A DNA stretch of 64,000 bases from Halobacillus_A sp043497005 (lineage in GTDB: Bacteria; Bacillota; Bacilli; Bacillales; Halobacillaceae): assembly GCF_043497005.1 (NCBI RefSeq), contig NZ_JBIEKE010000003.1:744001-808000 (forward strand), written 5' to 3'. Positions 1 to 8,828 of this stretch are shown here, one piece after another. Each line of letters opens with the position of its first letter. The first letter of the stretch is position 1. The position numbers were made by a program, and so were the translations under genes. The notes under the pieces are model-generated. The model worked only from the letters and a program-made list of their open reading frames with translations. It was not told the DNA's origin and searched no databases.

Positions 1-306
1 TTCCTTCTTACCCTTTATGGCCTTCCCGCCGCGCATAAATCCGGTCGCATATAACGGACCTACAGAGGAGCCGACTGCATTTAGAAAGGTCATACCAACT
101 GAAGAGCTGATTTTACCACAGTCGCTTTCCTCTGCTAATTCATCATTCAACGTTTTATTAACAGCCTGCCATCCAATAGACATCGTCACACCATGGTCTC
201 CATCGCCTAGTTTACGATCCAATTCGCAAAGATAGTCTTTTTCATTTTCCATCACTTCTACTACTTTTTTAAAGTATTGAATAAATTCTTTTGCGTTTAC
301 ACTCAT
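1..306 (-). CDS. dhaL: Dihydroxyacetone kinase subunit DhaL (ADP/ATP-binding), truncated by window edge
   Basis: The first 102 codons are present; the 3' part lies outside the window. DhaL binds the nucleotide through Mg2+ ions held by aspartates and works with DhaK to phosphorylate short ketoses such as dihydroxyacetone. The Mg-nucleotide aspartates are visible as D30 and the GDGDHG motif at residues 34-39. The ATG is at 304-306, 12 bases after the dhaK stop, so the two are translated from one mRNA. The phosphoryl donor (PTS-type DhaM or ATP) cannot be told from this fragment. Because the operon also holds rpiB and a TIM-barrel sugar enzyme, a tetrulose such as erythrulose is an alternative substrate (inference). 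Confidence 0.9.
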   Translation of the reverse strand, partial: MSVNAKEFIQYFKKVVEVMENEKDYLCELDRKLGDGDHGVTMSIGWQAVNKTLNDELAEESDCGKISSSVGMTFLNAVGSSVGPLYATGFMRGGKAIKGKKE

Positions 307-318
307 TTTATATTCTCC

Positions 319-1323
319 TTACTTTTGTACAAACATCGGACAGTCGGCAGGGTGATCTATCATTTTCTTCATCTCATCGTCTAGCTTAGTAAGTGTAATC
401 GAGCACCCACCCATTTCCAGCGACGTAATATAATCACCTACATAAGAACGGTAAATTTGAATGCCTCTTTCTTTCAACGAATGTTCAACTCTTCTGAAAA
501 TGGTATATAACTCCATTCGAGAAGTAGACCCCAGTCCGTTTACAAGTACTGCTACTTCTTCACCCTCATTAATGGTGATGTCATTATAAATTTCTTCCAG
601 TAATTGATCTGCAATATCATTCGCTGGTGCTAAGGGAGCCTTTTTGATCCCTGGTTCTCCGTGATGACCTAATCCATATTCAATTTCATTCTCCCCAAGT
701 TCAAAGCTTGGTTCACCTGTTTGAGGTAAGGAGCATGGAGACATGCCGACACCCATGGATCTAGTGTTTTCATTCGTCTTCCGGGCTATATCAGCTACCT
801 CTTTCAAATTATACCCGTAATCAGAAGCGGCACCAGCCACTTTGTAAACAAATAATTCTCCAGCAATCCCCCGGCGTTTTTCCTTTTCTTCCTTTGGAGC
901 TGAAGCAACATCATCTGAAGCAACAACCATTTCAATTTCAATATCTTCCATCTCCGCCATCTCTGCAGCCATACCGAAGTTCATGACATCTCCGGCATAA
1001 TTACCGTATAAGTAAACGACTCCAGCTCCTTTGTCAATAGCTTTTGTAACTTCCAAAATAGGTGCAGGCGGAGGAGAAGCGAAAATATTACCAACAGCAA
1101 CGCCATCAGCCATACCTTCCCCTACGTATCCCATGAAAGCAGGTTCATGCCCTGACCCTCCGCCAATTAGAACACCAACTTTTCCATCCTCTTTGGGGTG
1201 GGATCTTATTAAAGCTCGGTCATTTTCCTCCATACGTTTAATATATTCAGGATGGGCTTTCACGTAGCCATCCACCATTTCTTCCACAACATCGCTTGGA
1301 TGGTTAATCAATTTTTTCAACAT
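319..1323 (-). CDS. dhaK: Dihydroxyacetone kinase subunit DhaK
   Basis: Substrate-binding subunit of the two-subunit dihydroxyacetone kinase family, which holds the ketose covalently on a histidine. Visible motifs are GGGSGHEP (about residues 56-63), NYAGDVMNF (110-118) and the GLGHHGEPG segment (about 219-227) with the substrate-binding His. I place the start at the ATG at 1321-1323, five bases after a GGAG ribosome site; an in-frame GTG two codons upstream touches that site. Length of about 334 aa is normal. It follows the TIM-barrel gene and is followed closely by dhaL. Members of this family also act as erythrulose kinases, so the exact sugar is open. Confidence 0.93.
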   Translation of the reverse strand: MLKKLINHPSDVVEEMVDGYVKAHPEYIKRMEENDRALIRSHPKEDGKVGVLIGGGSGHEPAFMGYVGEGMADGVAVGNIFASPPPAPILEVTKAIDKGAGVVYLYGNYAGDVMNFGMAAEMAEMEDIEIEMVVASDDVASAPKEEKEKRRGIAGELFVYKVAGAASDYGYNLKEVADIARKTNENTRSMGVGMSPCSLPQTGEPSFELGENEIEYGLGHHGEPGIKKAPLAPANDIADQLLEEIYNDITINEGEEVAVLVNGLGSTSRMELYTIFRRVEHSLKERGIQIYRSYVGDYITSLEMGGCSITLTKLDDEMKKMIDHPADCPMFVQK

Positions 1324-1374
1324 ACTCACTCCTTCTTATAAGAAACCTTCTACTATTATATAATTAGGAATCTG

Positions 1375-1396
1375 TTTTCATATGAATATATGAAAA
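1375..1396. repeat. Inverted repeat between TIM-barrel gene and dhaK
   Basis: Arms TTTTCATAT and ATATGAAAA (9 bp, perfect) flank a 4-base loop. The element sits in the 106-bp gap upstream of dhaK. It has no T-run in the direction of transcription, so an operator or mRNA-processing stem is more likely than a terminator. Confidence 0.45.
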
Positions 1397-1435
1397 TAGA
1401 TTTCCACCATTTAATCTCAGGTTATATTGATGTAT

Positions 1436-2254
1436 TTACTTTACAATTGACTTTAGATTATTCTGAACATAATCACCAAGTTCTGCTATCACTTGACTTG
1501 TATTAGATTGTTCAGCTCCAGTTTCTTCTTCAAGAATAATCCAACCATCGTAATCATTCTTCTTAAGAACTTCAGTACATTGAACAAAATCGATATCTCC
1601 TTGACCAATCTTCATCCATTCATTATTTTTGCTAGCATCTTTGTAGTGAACATGTTTAATTAACGGAAGAGCTTCTTTGAAAATTTCTACAGGATTCATA
1701 TCCCCAAAGAGAATGTGACCCGCATCTGGTGTATATCCCATATATCTAGGGTCTAGTCCCTCGAATAAAACTTCATAATCCTCTTTAAATCTCCAATATG
1801 AAGTTTTATATGAAATAGGGTGGATAGAAGTGGTGATACCGTGTTCTTCAAGGGCACGCTTCCCTAGCTCATTAGCTCCTTTTATAATCTCTTTCTGCCT
1901 TTGTAAAAGGTTATCGCGGCTGCTTTCCACCCTTGAAGGAACATTCATAATTGCCCCAGGGAAATGCTTTAAATATTCAAAATAATAATCTTCTAGTTCT
2001 TTTTCTTTTTGTGAGGGCTTTCCATCAACAAAAGCATGAGGGATTGTTAATGCTGCTAACTGGAGTCCTTTTTTGTCAAGTTCTTCTTTCAAACGTTCAG
2101 GAGCTTCTTTATATTTTCCTAGAAGTGAAATCTGAACATCCACTCCTTTTAGCCCCCCGTTTTTTACGTCTTCCATAACTTGATCCATCATATCTGCTTC
2201 TACGTCATAATCCAGTACCCACGTCGATCCTTGACATCCAAAATCAATTGCCAT
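1436..2254 (-). CDS. TIM-barrel sugar isomerase/epimerase-like enzyme (possible 3-oxo-sugar-acid decarboxylase)
   Basis: A 272-aa member of the xylose-isomerase-like TIM-barrel superfamily (AP endonuclease 2 fold). Metal-site signatures are visible near PDAGH, HVHYKD and GQGDIDF, and a C-terminal ILEEE strand. Family members include hydroxypyruvate and 2-oxotetronate isomerases, inosose dehydratases, tagatose epimerases and the 3-oxo-isoapionate decarboxylase OiaC. The gene lies between a GntP sugar-acid permease plus a 3-hydroxy-acid dehydrogenase-like gene and dhaKL. A beta-keto acid decarboxylase or isomerase that feeds the kinase is the most economical role (inference). The ribosome site AAGGAGGA lies seven bases before the ATG. 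Exact reaction unknown. Confidence 0.8.
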   Translation of the reverse strand: MAIDFGCQGSTWVLDYDVEADMMDQVMEDVKNGGLKGVDVQISLLGKYKEAPERLKEELDKKGLQLAALTIPHAFVDGKPSQKEKELEDYYFEYLKHFPGAIMNVPSRVESSRDNLLQRQKEIIKGANELGKRALEEHGITTSIHPISYKTSYWRFKEDYEVLFEGLDPRYMGYTPDAGHILFGDMNPVEIFKEALPLIKHVHYKDASKNNEWMKIGQGDIDFVQCTEVLKKNDYDGWIILEEETGAEQSNTSQVIAELGDYVQNNLKSIVK

Positions 2255-2296
2255 TGTTTATTCCTCCTTGATGTTATATTCATTATTATATTGATA

Positions 2297-3664
2297 TTAA
2301 ACAAAGAAACTTAATAATAAACTTATGCTAAACCCTACCAGAGCAACAATTGTACTCATCGCAGTCCAAGATTTAAGTGTATCCCCTACACTCATTCCAA
2401 AATATCGGTTAACCATCCAAAAACCAGAGTCGTTAACGTGGGAAGCTATAGTGGACCCTGAAGCAACTGCGATTACGAGTACCCCTAAGAAGGGTTCACT
2501 AACGGACATTGTACTTACAATTGGACCGACAATACTAGAAGTAGTAACCATAGCCACGGTTACTGACCCAATAGAAATTCTTAACAATGCCGCTGTAACG
2601 AAAGCGAATACAACAATTGGCAGGTCAATTTGCTGCATTGAATTTGCTAACACATCTCCTATCCCAGAAGCCACGAGTACTTCGCCGAATACACCCCCAG
2701 CTCCAGTGATTAGAATAATAATCCCTGCAGGCTCCAGTGATTTAGTTGTTATTTTCTGAATTTCCTCTCTAGTATAGCCTCTTTTAGTCCCTAAAATATA
2801 AAAAGTCAGCAATGTCGTAATCGTTAAGGCTATGTACGGATCACCAATAAAGGTAAGAGTGCTGTTAATAGTTGAACCTTCTTCAAATATAAATGGAGAC
2901 ACGGTGTTGAATAAGATTAAAACTAAGGGTAATAGTATAAGCGATAAAACTGTCTTAAAAGAAGGCAACTCTTTTTGATCTTTAGGGTCCGCTTCATATT
3001 CTTCTAATGCTGCCGCTTGTTCCTCCATCATTTCAGGAACATGGATATGAACTTTTTTCGCAATGAACTTTCCGAAAATTGGTCCCGCTAATATCATGGC
3101 AGGTATCCCTGCTGTTAAACCAAAGAGAATAACCCATCCTATATCAGCTTCCAGTATAGAGGCGGCTGCAATAGGGCCAGGTGTAGGGGGAACCATACCG
3201 TGTGTAACAATAAGCCCGGCTAATAACGGAATTCCATAGTATAAAAGTGATCTTCCTGACTTTTTAGATAAAGTGTATAAAATTGGAACTAGAATAACAA
3301 GAGCTACGTCCAGAAATACAGGAACTGAGATAATTAATCCTGCAATCCCTAATGCCCAAGGTGATTTTCTTTCTCCAAATTTATCGAGCATCGTCAAAGC
3401 TAGCTTTTCAGCGCCTCCGGAGACTCTGAGCATTTCGCCGAACATGGCACCTAAACCAATAACAATAGCAATAAATGCAACAGTATCTCCCATACCTTTT
3501 CCAAAAGTATCGAGTATATCTCCTGGAGTCATTCCAACCCCAAGTCCCAGAAGTACACTCACCATTAAAAGTGCTACAAAAGCTTGCAATTTTACTCTCA
3601 TAACAAGAAGTAAAAGCAATCCAACAGATAGTATAGCGGCAACAATTAACCAAGCAGAGTCCAT
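2297..3664 (-). CDS. GntP-family sugar-acid:H+ symporter
   Basis: A 455-aa polytopic membrane protein with about twelve hydrophobic segments, a small central hydrophilic loop (about residues 200-230) and the GntP-family stretch HGMVPPTPGPIAAA (about 155-168). The family takes up gluconate and related sugar acids, and tetronates in several characterised operons. It lies directly between the dehydrogenase-like gene and the TIM-barrel gene, which suggests it imports the substrate of this operon. The ribosome site GGAGG stands well before the ATG at 3664. Which sugar acid it carries cannot be read from the sequence. Confidence 0.88.
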   Translation of the reverse strand: MDSAWLIVAAILSVGLLLLLVMRVKLQAFVALLMVSVLLGLGVGMTPGDILDTFGKGMGDTVAFIAIVIGLGAMFGEMLRVSGGAEKLALTMLDKFGERKSPWALGIAGLIISVPVFLDVALVILVPILYTLSKKSGRSLLYYGIPLLAGLIVTHGMVPPTPGPIAAASILEADIGWVILFGLTAGIPAMILAGPIFGKFIAKKVHIHVPEMMEEQAAALEEYEADPKDQKELPSFKTVLSLILLPLVLILFNTVSPFIFEEGSTINSTLTFIGDPYIALTITTLLTFYILGTKRGYTREEIQKITTKSLEPAGIIILITGAGGVFGEVLVASGIGDVLANSMQQIDLPIVVFAFVTAALLRISIGSVTVAMVTTSSIVGPIVSTMSVSEPFLGVLVIAVASGSTIASHVNDSGFWMVNRYFGMSVGDTLKSWTAMSTIVALVGFSISLLLSFFV

Positions 3665-3803
3665 ATCTAATTAATTCCTCCTCTGTTTCATATGGGATTA
3701 ATAGAACTTTATAGTAAGCCTGAAATTTTTTATCTATCGTTCTTCGGTCTTCAGTTTGAAAATTGATAGATACAAGTCCCATATTCAGTAAAATACTACT
3801 AGC

Positions 3804-4769
3804 CTACGCGCCGTGAATGTTCTGCATTTTGCTCATGTCTTCTTTAATCCAACGAATTAATTCTTTTTCGCGTTCGTATTCCATTTTGGAGGTATGTTCA
3901 GCCGGCCAATCATAGAAACCTTCACCTGTTTTCGGTCCGTAGCGACCTTCTTTCACTAAGTTATTCATTGTTGGGAATATATCTTTTTTATCGCTTAAAT
4001 CTTCAAAAAGATAGGAGGTGATGGATGAATTTGTATCTAGCCCTCCCATATCCATAGTCATAAACGGCCCAGTAACGCCGAAGCGACGGCCAAGACTGTA
4101 CTGAATAGCAGCATCTATGTCTTCCATTGACGCAATGTCGTTTTCAAGAAGGTATTGAGCTTCTCTAAATATCGCATACTGTAAGCGGTTACCCACTTGA
4201 CCTAGTACATCTTTTTTAACAAGAATTGGTTTCTTATTCATCTGATCGAGTAATGAAAATGCCCGATCAATAGTCTTGTCAGATGTATGGTCACCCCGTA
4301 CAACTTCAACTAAAGGCATTAAATGAGCAGGAAGCCAAAAATGTGTTACAACTGTTCGTTGAGGATTCTTAGTATATTTAGCAATTTCTGTAGCACTAAG
4401 TCCAGATGTGTTGCTGGCTAAAATCGTGTCTTCCTCACATACTTCATCCATCTTTTTAAAGAAATCTTGTTTCAGTTCCAGATTTTCTGGAATGGCTTCA
4501 ATAACAAAAGTAGAATTTGAAATACAATCTTCCAGGGAATCCGTAAATGTAATAGCATTTTGAATTTCCGCTTTTTTATGATCATCAAAAAGTTCGTAAT
4601 CTACCAAAACATTCAGTTTGGATTCTACTCCACTTTCAGCGCGTTCTAAATCCTTCTTATCCGTTCCCCATACTGTTACATCAATTCCAGCCCAAGCAGC
4701 AGTTAAGGCTATAGAGTGACCCATAATTCCTGAACCTGCAATTGATAGTTTTTCTGCATTCTTAGACAT
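3804..4769 (-). CDS. 3-hydroxyacyl-CoA dehydrogenase-like NAD-dependent oxidoreductase (sugar-acid 3-dehydrogenase candidate)
   Basis: A 321-aa protein with an N-terminal Rossmann fold (GSGIMGHSIAL, residues 12-22) followed by the helical C-terminal domain of the 3-hydroxyacyl-CoA dehydrogenase family. That family also contains L-gulonate 3-dehydrogenase and L-carnitine dehydrogenase, which oxidise the 3-hydroxyl of free acids. Next to a GntP permease and a TIM-barrel enzyme, oxidation of an imported sugar acid to a 3-oxo acid is a better guess than fatty-acid oxidation. It is the first gene of its transcription unit, with its own promoter and cre site upstream. The ribosome site AAGGGG precedes the ATG. 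A second, only distantly similar member in this window (61808-62752) is the carnitine dehydrogenase. Confidence 0.82.
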   Translation of the reverse strand: MSKNAEKLSIAGSGIMGHSIALTAAWAGIDVTVWGTDKKDLERAESGVESKLNVLVDYELFDDHKKAEIQNAITFTDSLEDCISNSTFVIEAIPENLELKQDFFKKMDEVCEEDTILASNTSGLSATEIAKYTKNPQRTVVTHFWLPAHLMPLVEVVRGDHTSDKTIDRAFSLLDQMNKKPILVKKDVLGQVGNRLQYAIFREAQYLLENDIASMEDIDAAIQYSLGRRFGVTGPFMTMDMGGLDTNSSITSYLFEDLSDKKDIFPTMNNLVKEGRYGPKTGEGFYDWPAEHTSKMEYEREKELIRWIKEDMSKMQNIHGA

Positions 4770-4835
4770 AATTTAGTAACCCCTTCCACTTTAATGTTTT
4801 GTAGTTTTCCATGATTCATCAATTAAATAGACTTA

Positions 4836-4861
4836 TTATTTTCGGTATACTCCGAAAATTA
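4836..4861. promoter_or_regulatory. TTTTCGG inverted repeat, candidate DeoR-type operator
   Basis: Perfect 7-bp arms TTTTCGG (4839-4845) and CCGAAAA (4852-4858), 6 bp apart, in the leader of the dehydrogenase-GntP-dhaKL unit. The TTTTCG half-site recurs three times before the divergent DeoR-type gene at 9.36-9.51 kb, suggesting one regulon. Inference from motif sharing. Confidence 0.5.
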
Positions 4862-4896
4862 TTCATAAGAAAAATTTGTCATTTATTCAGGATTAT

Positions 4897-4910
4897 TGTA
4901 AACGTTTTCT
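4897..4910. promoter_or_regulatory. cre site (CcpA operator)
   Basis: TGTAAACGTTTTCT matches the Bacillus cre consensus TGWAARCGYTWWCW at every position. It lies just downstream of the predicted start of transcription of the unit beginning at 4769, a position typical of CcpA repression. Confidence 0.7.
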
Positions 4911-4925
4911 TGTGAGTTTGTTTAT

Positions 4926-4954
4926 ATGCTATCATTTATTTTCAAATTGTCAAC
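4926..4954 (-). promoter_or_regulatory. SigA-type promoter for dehydrogenase-gntP-TIM-dhaKL
   Basis: On the minus strand, a consensus -35 TTGACA (4954-4949), a 17-bp spacer and -10 TAGCAT (4931-4926). Transcription would start near 4919 and leave a leader of about 150 nt holding the cre site and the TTTTCGG palindrome. Confidence 0.6.
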
Positions 4955-5037
4955 AATTCTATCATTATGAAAATTTATAAGACTTTTGATTTTCATTTTA
5001 AAAAGAATGAAGACCCGTGTTTTTTTGTTATAAAGAT

Positions 5038-5077
5038 AAGACATGAAATGGTTAGGAACTATCTCCATTTCATGTCT
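5038..5077 (-). terminator. Stem-loop after transketolase gene
   Basis: Inverted repeat GACATGAAATGG / CCATTTCATGTC (12 bp, perfect) 14 bases after the tkt stop. The T-tract on the minus strand is weak, so it may be a processing stem or leaky terminator that separates the rpiB-tkt unit from the next one. Confidence 0.55.
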
Positions 5078-5089
5078 GTGAGACAGCGG

Positions 5090-7108
5090 TTATTTTAATA
5101 AACTCTCCACTTGTTTGACAACGTTGTCTACAGTAAAACCGTACTTTTCAATAAGAGTGTCACCTGCTCCTGAAGCACCAAACCTGTTAATTCCAAGAAC
5201 TTTCCCTTTATCACCTACGTAGCGCTCCCATCCTAACGAGGAAGCCATCTCCACAGCTAAACGAGCTTTTACATCTGGAAGGATTACGGAATCTTGGTAT
5301 TCCTCCGTTTGCTTATCGAACCGATCCCACGAAGGAATACTAACCACCCGGACGTCGATATCTCTTTTACTTAATTCGTGCTGTGCCTTAACTGCTAATT
5401 GTACTTCAGAACCTGTGGCTAGAATTTGCGCATCAGGCAGCTCTTTTTCAGAGTCACTAATGACATAGCCCCCTCTTTTCACCCCTTCATAAGCTTTTTC
5501 TTTCGTGTTTTTAAGTGTCGGGAGTTTCTGCCTGGTTAGCACTAGCGCAGTAGGCCTGTCCGTTGATTCCATGGCCAATCTCCAAGCTGCTTGTGTTTCA
5601 TTGCCGTCAGCTGGACGTATGATAGATATACCTGGCATAGCCCGGTAAGAGGCAAGTTGTTCAACAGGCTCATGTGTAGGTCCGTCTTCTCCTACCGCAA
5701 TAGAATCATGGGTCCACACGTAAGTTACTGGTAGATTCATGATGGCCGATAACCTGACCGCAGGACGCAGATAGTCACTAAACACGAAGAACGTACCGCC
5801 AAATACTTTTAACCCCCCGTGTAAGGCCATCCCATTTAAAGCTGCAGCCATTGCAAATTCTCGTACTCCAAACCAAATATTTTTACCGGCAAAGTCATCC
5901 CTTGAAAAATCTCCAGCATCGTTAAGGACTGTTTTATTAGAACCTCCTAAATCACCACTTCCTCCGAATATATTAGGAACGGTCTTATTCAGCGCATTAA
6001 GCACTTCTCCAGAAGTAGCACGTGTGGCTATTGAATCACTTCCTGGCTCATAAGCAGGCAGATGTTTGTCCCAATCCTCAGGCAATTGCCCATCCATAGC
6101 TGCTTGAAATTGTTTCCCTTCCTGCGGATAGGCTTTTTTATACTCCTCTACTAATTGATTCCAAGCTGTCTCTGCCTGCTCCCCGTTCTTTATAACTTTA
6201 TTGTGAAAATCCCGGTAAACCTCTTCGGGCACATAAAAATCTTCATAAGTCCACTTATATTTCTCTTTGGTTAATTGAACTTCATCTTTACCAAGCGGGG
6301 CTCCATGAGAAGCTGCTGACCCTGATTTATTTGGTGATCCGTAGCCGATCGTCGTTTTGACTTCAATGAACGTTGGCTTCTCCGTATTTTGTTTTCCTTC
6401 ATTAATAGCTTCTTTTATACTGTCTAAATCATTGCCGTCTTCTACACGCAGCACCTGCCACCCGTAAGAGAGGAAGCGTTCCTGAACATTTTCAGAGAAT
6501 GATTGATTTAAATCTCCGTCCAGTGAAACGTCATTAGAATCATACAGGACGATTAATTTCCCTAACCTTAAATGCCCCGCCAATGAAGCCGTCTCATGAG
6601 AGACCCCTTCCATCAAATCACCATCACTAACAAGGACATAGGTGTTATGATCCACTACATTAAAGTCTTCCTTGTTAAATGTGGCTTCTAAATGCGCTTC
6701 TGCCATCGCCATCCCTACTGCTGTGGCAAACCCCTGACCCAGTGGACCGGTTGTGGTCTCCACTCCATCTGTATGATGAACTTCAGGATGCCCCGGGGTT
6801 CTGGAATCCCACTGTCGGAAATTCTTCAAATCATTGATCGTCACATCGTAACCGGATAAGTGAAGTAAACTGTAAAGAAGCATGGACCCATGCCCCGCAG
6901 ACAATACGAAACGGTCACGATTAAACCATTGAGGATTTTTTGGATTCTGGTTCATAAAATCGGTCCATAATTTATAAGCCATAGGTGCTGCCCCCATTGG
7001 TAAACCCGGGTGGCCTGAATTCGCTTTTTCAATAGAATCAATGGACAATGTACGAATCGTATTGATAGAAAGTTGATCAATCGATGCCACATTCGTTTTT
7101 TCTGTCAT
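5090..7108 (-). CDS. tkt: Transketolase
   Basis: Thiamine diphosphate enzyme that transfers two-carbon units between sugar phosphates in the non-oxidative pentose phosphate pathway. The 672-aa length is normal. The TPP motif begins at GDGDLMEGVSHE (about residues 162-173). N-terminal substrate residues (SGHPGLPMGAAP) and the central pyrimidine-binding domain (DLGGSNKT, then FGVREFAM) are intact. It is the last gene of rpiB-glpX-tal-tkt. As an operon-borne copy it is likely a dedicated or second transketolase, used to recycle erythrose-4-phosphate and pentose phosphates made by the neighbouring pathway (inference). Confidence 0.96.
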   Translation of the reverse strand: MTEKTNVASIDQLSINTIRTLSIDSIEKANSGHPGLPMGAAPMAYKLWTDFMNQNPKNPQWFNRDRFVLSAGHGSMLLYSLLHLSGYDVTINDLKNFRQWDSRTPGHPEVHHTDGVETTTGPLGQGFATAVGMAMAEAHLEATFNKEDFNVVDHNTYVLVSDGDLMEGVSHETASLAGHLRLGKLIVLYDSNDVSLDGDLNQSFSENVQERFLSYGWQVLRVEDGNDLDSIKEAINEGKQNTEKPTFIEVKTTIGYGSPNKSGSAASHGAPLGKDEVQLTKEKYKWTYEDFYVPEEVYRDFHNKVIKNGEQAETAWNQLVEEYKKAYPQEGKQFQAAMDGQLPEDWDKHLPAYEPGSDSIATRATSGEVLNALNKTVPNIFGGSGDLGGSNKTVLNDAGDFSRDDFAGKNIWFGVREFAMAAALNGMALHGGLKVFGGTFFVFSDYLRPAVRLSAIMNLPVTYVWTHDSIAVGEDGPTHEPVEQLASYRAMPGISIIRPADGNETQAAWRLAMESTDRPTALVLTRQKLPTLKNTKEKAYEGVKRGGYVISDSEKELPDAQILATGSEVQLAVKAQHELSKRDIDVRVVSIPSWDRFDKQTEEYQDSVILPDVKARLAVEMASSLGWERYVGDKGKVLGINRFGASGAGDTLIEKYGFTVDNVVKQVESLLK

Positions 7109-7162
7109 CTTTCCTCACCCTTTCTTCATTATCATTCAAAAGAATGTACTCTGTTTATTAGG

Positions 7163-7807
7163 TTATTTAGCTACTTTTTCCCAATCGGACAAGAATTTCT
7201 CTATACCGATATCCGTCAACGGATGCTTCCATAGTTTAGGCAGGAGGGAACCAGGTATGGTGGCAATATCCGCCCCGGCTTTCGCAGCCATTTCTAAATG
7301 TCCAATGGATCTGACACTTGCCGTGATAATTTTTGTATCAAAGTTATAATTTTTCAGAACAGTTCTAAGGTTCTGTATAAGCTCAATCCCATCTTCCCCA
7401 ATATCGTCCACTCTCCCCACGAAAGGGCTTACATAGGTGGCCCCAGCTTTGGCAGCCATGAGCCCCTGGGCTACTGAAAAAACGAGTGTGACATTTGTTT
7501 TAATTCCTTCTCCGGATAGAATATTTACGACTTCCAAACCTTCTTCCGTCATTGGGATTTTCACTACAACGTTGGGTGCCCATTCTGCGATATCCCTCGC
7601 TTCTTTAAGCATATCTTCTACCGTTTGTCCGGTGACTTCCGCACTGACAGGACCATTTACAATACTACAAATCTCTATAATCGTCTCTTTAAAATCTCTG
7701 TTAGTTTTTGCGATAATCGATGGATTTGTCGTGACACCGTCTACAATTCCGAGTTTGTTAAGTCGCTTAATTTCTTCAAGATCAGCTGTATCTAAATAAA
7801 AATCCAA
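7163..7807 (-). CDS. tal: Transaldolase / fructose-6-phosphate aldolase-type
   Basis: A 214-aa short-form class I aldolase of the transaldolase subfamily 3/4 (Fsa-like) type. The Schiff-base lysine is visible in VVVKIPMT (about residues 81-88), and the DTAD and TTNPSI motifs at the N-terminus are conserved. It moves a dihydroxyacetone unit between fructose-6-phosphate and erythrose-4-phosphate, or acts as a dihydroxyacetone-using aldolase. It sits 54 bases upstream of tkt and 14 bases after glpX. The presence of dhaKL in the same locus makes free dihydroxyacetone chemistry possible, but sequence alone does not separate the two activities. Confidence 0.93.
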   Translation of the reverse strand: MDFYLDTADLEEIKRLNKLGIVDGVTTNPSIIAKTNRDFKETIIEICSIVNGPVSAEVTGQTVEDMLKEARDIAEWAPNVVVKIPMTEEGLEVVNILSGEGIKTNVTLVFSVAQGLMAAKAGATYVSPFVGRVDDIGEDGIELIQNLRTVLKNYNFDTKIITASVRSIGHLEMAAKAGADIATIPGSLLPKLWKHPLTDIGIEKFLSDWEKVAK

Positions 7808-7821
7808 AATAGATCCTCCTT

Positions 7822-8775
7822 TTATTGATTGATAAGGTTTACTACCGGATACTCGCTTTTTACGTAGCTTAGACTTTTTTCGCTCCCATTCATAAGAACG
7901 GAATGGGTATGATAATTAGAATTTTCTATTTTGATACCTTCGATCATTAAGTTATTCGTAATCCCGGTCGCTGAAAAAATACAATCGTCAGAATTAACCA
8001 ATTGGTCATGCTGTAATATAGATTCCGGATTCTTAATCCCCATTTCTTTACACCTTAATATCTCATTATCGTTTTGAGGCATTAGCTTTGCTTGCACTTC
8101 CCCGCCAAGGCAGCGCACAGCTACGGCTCCTAAAACCCCTTCAGGTGCACCGCCAATTCCGAGGAAGAGATCTACATCCAGGTTTTGCATACAGGTAGAT
8201 GCGTTATAAATCACATCCCCTTCCTGAAATACATGAACCCTTGCCCCGCTGCGGCGAATTCTGTCTATGCATTCTTGATGTCTTACGCGATTTTGGATAA
8301 GCACATTCAGTTCTGAAATGTGCTTATCATTGGCTTTAGCAACGGCTTTTAAATTTTCTTCTATTGGAGCATCTAAATTAATTTTCCCTTTAGCCTTTGG
8401 TCCCACTGACATTTTTTTCATATACATATCCGGAGCATGTAATAATGTACCCTTAGGGGCTGCTGCGATCACAGCTATCGCCCCCTCTTCCCCATTAACA
8501 GTAGGAGTTGTGCCTTCAATAGGATCAACAGCGATATCTAATTGAGGAGCACCTCCACCACCAACTCTTTCGCCAATATAGAGCATGGGTGCTTCATCAA
8601 TTTCTCCTTCTCCAATAACCACAGTCGCATCCATATCCATGGTGTTTAATTTCGCACGCATGGCGTCAGTGGCAGCTTCATCTGCAGAGATTTTGTCGCC
8701 CCTGCCTATCCAACGCATAGACGCAATGGCAGCTTTTTCTGTTACGTTCAGAAAATCTAACATCAGATTATGCAT
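7822..8775 (-). CDS. glpX: Class II fructose-1,6-bisphosphatase GlpX
   Basis: A 317-aa class II FBPase, which removes the 1-phosphate of fructose-1,6-bisphosphate (many members also act on sedoheptulose-1,7-bisphosphate). The metal and phosphate site is visible as GRGDKISADEAATDAMR (residues 24-40) and DPIEGTTPT (about 83-91). The class III enzyme at 59117 is unrelated in sequence, so the genome has two FBPase types. Lying between rpiB and tal, this copy would pull triose phosphates toward hexose phosphate when cells grow on the compound handled by the operon. Confidence 0.95.
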   Translation of the reverse strand: MHNLMLDFLNVTEKAAIASMRWIGRGDKISADEAATDAMRAKLNTMDMDATVVIGEGEIDEAPMLYIGERVGGGGAPQLDIAVDPIEGTTPTVNGEEGAIAVIAAAPKGTLLHAPDMYMKKMSVGPKAKGKINLDAPIEENLKAVAKANDKHISELNVLIQNRVRHQECIDRIRRSGARVHVFQEGDVIYNASTCMQNLDVDLFLGIGGAPEGVLGAVAVRCLGGEVQAKLMPQNDNEILRCKEMGIKNPESILQHDQLVNSDDCIFSATGITNNLMIEGIKIENSNYHTHSVLMNGSEKSLSYVKSEYPVVNLINQ

Positions 8776-8828
8776 CTAGTGCACTCCTTTTTAACTTTAT
8801 AGAAAAGTATTTCAATGCCTTGTGAGCT

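Noticed and set aside
3408..3782. 124-codon frame overlapping the GntP gene start on the same strand
   Set aside because: Composition (Cys/Tyr/Arg-rich, no family) and its overlap with a clear membrane protein mark it as a shadow frame.
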